DNA of 64,000 bases from JAUVXJ01 sp964433755. Lineage in GTDB: Bacteria; Chloroflexota; Anaerolineae; UBA7937; B3-Chlor. A model generated the notes under the pieces. It ran no database searches. It was not told the origin of the DNA and saw only the letters and a list, made by a program, of their open reading frames with translations. The position numbers and the translations under genes are program-made. The stretch covers positions 62,001 through 126,000 of the forward strand of contig CAYSSR010000006.1 of assembly GCA_964433755.1 (NCBI GenBank), written 5' to 3'. Positions 60,557-64,000 of the stretch are shown in pieces (position 1 is the first letter of the stretch; each line of letters opens with the position of its first letter).

Positions 60557-61411
60557 CTACTCCACGTACCAGCCCACCCCCACGGTGCCCTGCCCCACGT
60601 GAGTCCCAATGGCGGGGGTCAACTCGGCCAGGTACAACTCGGCCGGCTCGAAACGGGATTGCACCTGTTCCTTCACCTCCAGAGCCTCGTCGAGTCTGTC
60701 CGCGTGAACTACGGCCGCGCGGAGCACTCCACCATCTCGTTCCTCGGCGAGCCTCTGCGCCATGATCTCTAGCATCCTCTCCGTCGCCCGGCACTTCGAC
60801 CGAACCCTCTCCAGAGGATTCACCTCGCCCTCGTACAAGTACAACAGGGGCTTGATCTTGAGCGCCGTGCCCAGCATAGCCGAGGCGCCTCCAATCCGCC
60901 CTCCCATGTGCAGGTACTTCAGCGTATCGACGACGAACATCACGTTCAGTTTCGGTATCACCTCACGCGCAACAGATACCACCTCGGCCATACTCTTGCC
61001 TTGCTGCGCAGCTCTGGCAGCAGCCATGACGACGAAGCCCACCCCCAAGGACGCGGACCGGGTGTCAATGACCTCGATGGGCACGTGGTTCACTTGTTGC
61101 TGGGCAGCGAGGGCCGACTTGAACGTCCCACTCAGCAGTTCCGAGAGATGGATGGAGACGATGCCGTCCGCCTCTTCACTCAGCTTGGAGTAGACCTCCA
61201 CGAAGTCCCCGGCCGAAGGCTGTGAGGTGGTGGGCAACTTCGGGGCCGCCCGGAGTTTCTCGTAGAACTGCGCCGGCGTGATGTCCACCCCATCCAGGTA
61301 GGTGTGACCATCGAAGATAACCTTGAGAGGAACCAAATGGACCCCGTACTCCTCCCCCAATCCTGCCGGCATGTTCACGCCGCTGTCGGTGACGATGGCC
61401 GTTCTACTCAT
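60557..61411 (-). CDS. DegV-family fatty-acid-binding protein
   Basis: 284 residues. N-terminal A-I-V-T-D-S-G-V-N-M and H-L-V-P-L-K-V-I-F-D-G-H-T-Y; then Y-L-H-M-G-G-R-I-G-G, the DegV signature. C-terminal G-T-H-V-G-Q-G-T-V-G-V-G-W is also conserved. DegV/FakB proteins bind fatty acids for phosphorylation by FakA; no fakA is in the window. GGAGG precedes the ATG. An AT-rich, T-rich stretch on the coding strand (61457-61497) separates it from the regulator. Confidence 0.92.
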   Translation of the reverse strand: MSRTAIVTDSGVNMPAGLGEEYGVHLVPLKVIFDGHTYLDGVDITPAQFYEKLRAAPKLPTTSQPSAGDFVEVYSKLSEEADGIVSIHLSELLSGTFKSALAAQQQVNHVPIEVIDTRSASLGVGFVVMAAARAAQQGKSMAEVVSVAREVIPKLNVMFVVDTLKYLHMGGRIGGASAMLGTALKIKPLLYLYEGEVNPLERVRSKCRATERMLEIMAQRLAEERDGGVLRAAVVHADRLDEALEVKEQVQSRFEPAELYLAELTPAIGTHVGQGTVGVGWYVE

Positions 61412-61515
61412 AGTACCCTCCTCCTCATCCTCCTCCGGAATGACTGGATCATGTGTCGTGGCAAATAAAACAAAAGAATGATACAAAAAAAGAGCTAGCT
61501 TGGCAAGAGAGGGCC

Positions 61516-62223
61516 TCAGGCCTTCTCACCCTCCACCGTCTTGACCAACTCCAGGAAGTACTCCGAGAGAGCTCTCTTGCTCTCCGCGCTCAGCCTGCTG
61601 AGGTCCGCTTGATACCCTTCCACGAACGAAAGAAGCTTGCTGGCGAACCCCTCGTCCGCCCCGTCGGCGAACATCAAACCCAGCGGTAGCCCCGCCAGAG
61701 CGCTGAGGCCGGCCTCTCCAGCCGCCAGCAGCCCGCCTACCTCCTTCAGCAGACGGACTCTCGCCTCTCCTCCCAGTTGGCACATCTGCAGCACCATGGC
61801 GGTCACCATCTCGGTCGCACGAAGCATGGGGGATTTGCGGTCCGGGATTCGCGAAAGCAGCTCCTCCATCATCCCGTCGTAGTCGTCCTTCCTCCTCCGC
61901 AAGGAGCGCAGAGTTCTCTCCTTAAGATCCTCCCACTCCCCAGGCTCGCCGTCCTCGCCGAAAGGAAGGCTCAAGAGAGCTCTGGCCTTCTGGGTGGGGT
62001 AGAAAACCACTGTCGAACGCCCCGGTCCGCCACGCTTCTTGGGCAGAAGATACTCTGACGCAACCATGCCCTTGCGTTTCAGGAGCCGCAGCATGTCATA
62101 GGCGGAGATATTGCTGACCTTGAGCTTCTCGGCCACCGCCGAGTAGTGCACGGGCGCCCTGACCTCCCGGTACAGCTCCCAGAATTGCTCCAAGAACGCT
62201 CTTTGCCGCTCTGTCATGCCCAT
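61516..62223 (-). CDS. Winged-helix regulator upstream of degV
   Basis: 235 residues. The N-terminal HTH (about 15-80) has A-P-V-H-Y-S-A-V-A-E-K-L-K-V-S-N-I-S-A-Y-D-M-L-R-L-L (in two pieces), then K-R-K-G-M-V-A-S-E-Y, the recognition pattern of MarR- or Fur-like wings. The remainder is helical. It lies 104 bases before degV on the same strand, so it may control fatty-acid uptake genes. The start is fixed by GGAGGAG and the promoter at 62248-62276. Confidence 0.75.
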   Translation of the reverse strand: MGMTERQRAFLEQFWELYREVRAPVHYSAVAEKLKVSNISAYDMLRLLKRKGMVASEYLLPKKRGGPGRSTVVFYPTQKARALLSLPFGEDGEPGEWEDLKERTLRSLRRRKDDYDGMMEELLSRIPDRKSPMLRATEMVTAMVLQMCQLGGEARVRLLKEVGGLLAAGEAGLSALAGLPLGLMFADGADEGFASKLLSFVEGYQADLSRLSAESKRALSEYFLELVKTVEGEKA

Positions 62224-62247
62224 GAGGCTCCTCCCCATCCACTCCTC

Positions 62248-62276
62248 ATCATATAGCAACTTGCGCTCCGTGTCAA
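62248..62276 (-). promoter_or_regulatory. Promoter of the regulator-degV unit
   Basis: Minus strand TTGACA (62271-62276), 17-nt spacer, TATGAT (62248-62253), with the start about 18 nt before the ATG at 62223. Confidence 0.65.
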
Positions 62277-62546
62277 GCGGGCAGGTCCGGGACTACTCGC
62301 AGAATCGCTTTCTGCATCTTCACCTCCACCTGTCGTTTCGGCGCTCCAATCCCACGAGACGTGCGGGCCCTTCTCCCTACCCTCTCCTCAACGGTCCTCA
62401 GGGATACAGCCCCGCGCTGTGAGTCGTGGTCCCATCCCTCCCAGGTCCATCCGTTTCCACCGCGATCCACAGCGGTCTCGACATGGTCCTCTCGAGACCG
62501 TCTTGCAGATCCGCCCAGAGCCGACTGCTGGGATCATCCTCTCTGG

Positions 62547-62575
62547 TTGACTCGTCTGCGAAAGTGTGCTAATAT
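62547..62575 (+). promoter_or_regulatory. Promoter of acs
   Basis: TTGACT (62547-62552), 17-nt spacer, TAATAT (62570-62575). It is divergent from the regulator promoter; the gap 62277-62546 shows no gene. Confidence 0.65.
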
Positions 62576-62595
62576 GAGCGCCGGAGGTTACTGAA

Positions 62596-64000
62596 ATGAC
62601 AGATAATAAAGAAGATACGATTACCTCACTATTAGACGAGAAGAGGCTCTTTCCTCCTTCCGAGGAGTTCAGATCCCAAGCCCGTATCAAGAGCCTGGAA
62701 GAATACCAGGCTCTAGCTGCGCAGGCCGAGGAAGATCTCGAAGCCTTCTGGGCCAAGCAGGCGGAAGAGCACCTCGACTGGTACAAGAAGTGGGACCAGG
62801 TCCTCTCGGGAGAACCGCCCTTCTGGAGATGGTTCGTTGGAGGACAGCTCAACGCCTCCTACAACTGCCTGGACCGTCATCTGGGCACCGAGCGCAAGAC
62901 CAAGACCGCTCTCATCTGGGAGGGCGAACCGGAAGGAGACAGCAAGACCTACACCTACGAACAACTACATAGTGAGGTCTGCAAGTTCGCCAACGTGTTG
63001 AAGGGCCTCGGCGTTTCCAAGGGCGACAGGGTCTGTATGTATCTCCCTATGATCCCTGAACTCCCCATCGCCATGCTAGCCTGCGCGAGAATCGGTGCCA
63101 TACATAGCATCGTCTTCGGTGGCTTCAGCTCCGAATCCCTCAAAGATCGCATTCTCGACGCCGAAGCCAAGCTACTCATCACCAGCGACGGCAGCTACCG
63201 TCGAGGCAAGGTCACCCCTCTCAAAGCCAACGCCGACAGCATCCTCGACGATTGCCCCTCCATAGAGAAAGCGATCATCGTCAATCGGACCGGCGTCGAC
63301 ATCGACTGGAAAGAGGGACGAGACCTGTGGTGGGACGACCTGATGAAAGATGCCTCACCCACGTGTGAGCCTGAGGTCATGAACGGCGACGACATCCTCT
63401 ACATCCTCTATACCAGCGGCACCACCGGCAAACCAAAGGGCGTCGTTCATAACACCGCGGGCTATCTCCTCTATACCTCTCTGACCATGAAGTGGGTCTT
63501 CGACATCAAGGACGACGATGTCTACTGGTGCACCGCCGACATCGGCTGGGTCACCGGCCACAGCTACATCGTCTACGGCCCGCTCGCCGTCGGTGCCACC
63601 AGCTTGATGTTCGAGGGCGTCCCCAACTACCCCGAACCCGATCGGTTCTGGGAGATCGTCGAGAAGTACAAGGTCTCCATCTTCTACACCGCCCCCACCG
63701 CCATCAGGGCTATCGCCCGCGATGGCGATGACTGGCCCAAGAAGAGAGACCTCTCTTCCCTCCGCCTCCTGGGCTCGGTCGGCGAGCCCATCAACCCCGA
63801 GGCCTGGATGTGGTACTACACGAACATCGGTCACAGCAACTGCCCCATCGTCGATACCTACTGGCAAACCGAGACCGGTGGCGTGATCATCACCCCCCTC
63901 CCCGGCGCTATCGACCTCAAACCCGGCTCCGCTACCAGGCCGTTCCCGGGCATCTTCCCGGAGGTGGTCCGCGATGACGGCTCGCCCTGCAACCCCAACG
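62596..64000 (+). CDS. acs: Acetyl-CoA synthetase (partial, runs off the end)
   Basis: Adenylate-forming acetate-activating enzyme: acetate + ATP + CoA to acetyl-CoA. GGAGG lies 8 nt before the ATG. The first 468 residues are present of about 650 expected. Signatures in order: Y-N-C-L-D-R-H, M-Y-L-P-M-I-P-E-L, A-I-H-S-I-V-F-G-G-F-S, the AMP-binding loop Y-T-S-G-T-T-G-K-P-K-G, W-C-T-A-D-I-G-W-V-T-G-H-S-Y, and D-T-Y-W-Q-T-E-T-G-G. The C-terminal catalytic Lys lies beyond the window. Its place divergent to the fatty-acid-binding/regulator unit suggests shared control of acyl metabolism. Confidence 0.95.
   Translation, partial: MTDNKEDTITSLLDEKRLFPPSEEFRSQARIKSLEEYQALAAQAEEDLEAFWAKQAEEHLDWYKKWDQVLSGEPPFWRWFVGGQLNASYNCLDRHLGTERKTKTALIWEGEPEGDSKTYTYEQLHSEVCKFANVLKGLGVSKGDRVCMYLPMIPELPIAMLACARIGAIHSIVFGGFSSESLKDRILDAEAKLLITSDGSYRRGKVTPLKANADSILDDCPSIEKAIIVNRTGVDIDWKEGRDLWWDDLMKDASPTCEPEVMNGDDILYILYTSGTTGKPKGVVHNTAGYLLYTSLTMKWVFDIKDDDVYWCTADIGWVTGHSYIVYGPLAVGATSLMFEGVPNYPEPDRFWEIVEKYKVSIFYTAPTAIRAIARDGDDWPKKRDLSSLRLLGSVGEPINPEAWMWYYTNIGHSNCPIVDTYWQTETGGVIITPLPGAIDLKPGSATRPFPGIFPEVVRDDGSPCNPN

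Noticed and set aside
1..64000. CRISPR arrays, rRNA operons, prophage or integrase genes
   Set aside because: No regularly spaced direct repeats, no rRNA-like sequence, and no phage structural or integrase motifs were found on either strand.

Overview
The window is one stretch of a GC-rich bacterial chromosome, most consistent with Chloroflexota (Anaerolineae-like). This is inference from the many exported proteins with Thr/Pro-rich linkers behind a lipobox, a short widespread 69-residue protein, a flotillin/NfeD pair, a KamA-type radical SAM operon and the lack of outer-membrane genes; nothing in the window fixes the species. I saw no rRNA, tRNA, CRISPR array or intact insertion sequence. 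Most genes are on the minus strand. TGA is an ordinary stop in many genes (several ATGA overlaps).

1-5.2 kb: a complete periplasmic uptake-type [NiFe] hydrogenase operon in hybO-hybA-hybB-hybC order, behind a perfect consensus promoter and a 243-nt leader. The large subunit has two in-frame TGA codons exactly where the two cysteines of the N-terminal metal-binding motif should be, followed by a bacterial SECIS-like hairpin. The simplest reading is a hydrogenase with two selenocysteines in motif L1, different from classical [NiFeSe] enzymes with one Sec in the C-terminal motif.

5.5-14.1 kb: a metallo-beta-lactamase-fold hydrolase, small proteins, an nfeD-flotillin-coiled-coil operon, a secreted beta-propeller protein, small membrane or exported proteins, a decayed copy of the nfeD promoter and 5' end, and an AbrB-like protein with a perfect palindrome upstream.

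14.3-28.6 kb: a 14-kb paralogous surface-protein cluster: four very large membrane-anchored proteins with thrombospondin type 3 (Asp-rich, calcium-binding) arrays and two Thr/Pro-rich lipoproteins, with duplicated intergenic DNA carrying gene remnants.

28.6-47.5 kb: an M20 deacylase overlapped by a dimethylargininase-like hydrolase, a leaderless lipoprotein gene, a YegS-like lipid kinase, two tandem double-GNAT genes, a lysine 2,3-aminomutase operon with an acetyltransferase and two ATP-grasp ligases, a response regulator, a GTPase, a solute-binding lipoprotein, a translin-like protein, a PHP-like lipoprotein, ComEA and an M49-like peptidase.

47.5-50.6 kb: a single gene encoding two complete, collinear reverse transcriptase modules (catalytic motifs exactly 418 residues apart), flanked on both sides by hairpin-rich noncoding DNA. 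With the hydrogenase, this is the best candidate for an undescribed system.

50.6-64 kb: MutM, glycosyltransferase, a lipid-flippase-like membrane protein, a GEVED/glycoside-hydrolase-like protein and a DUF4012 protein in one direction; then a DUF3307 membrane protein, an exported HEXXH protein, a regulator-DegV pair and, divergently, an acetyl-CoA synthetase running off the window end.
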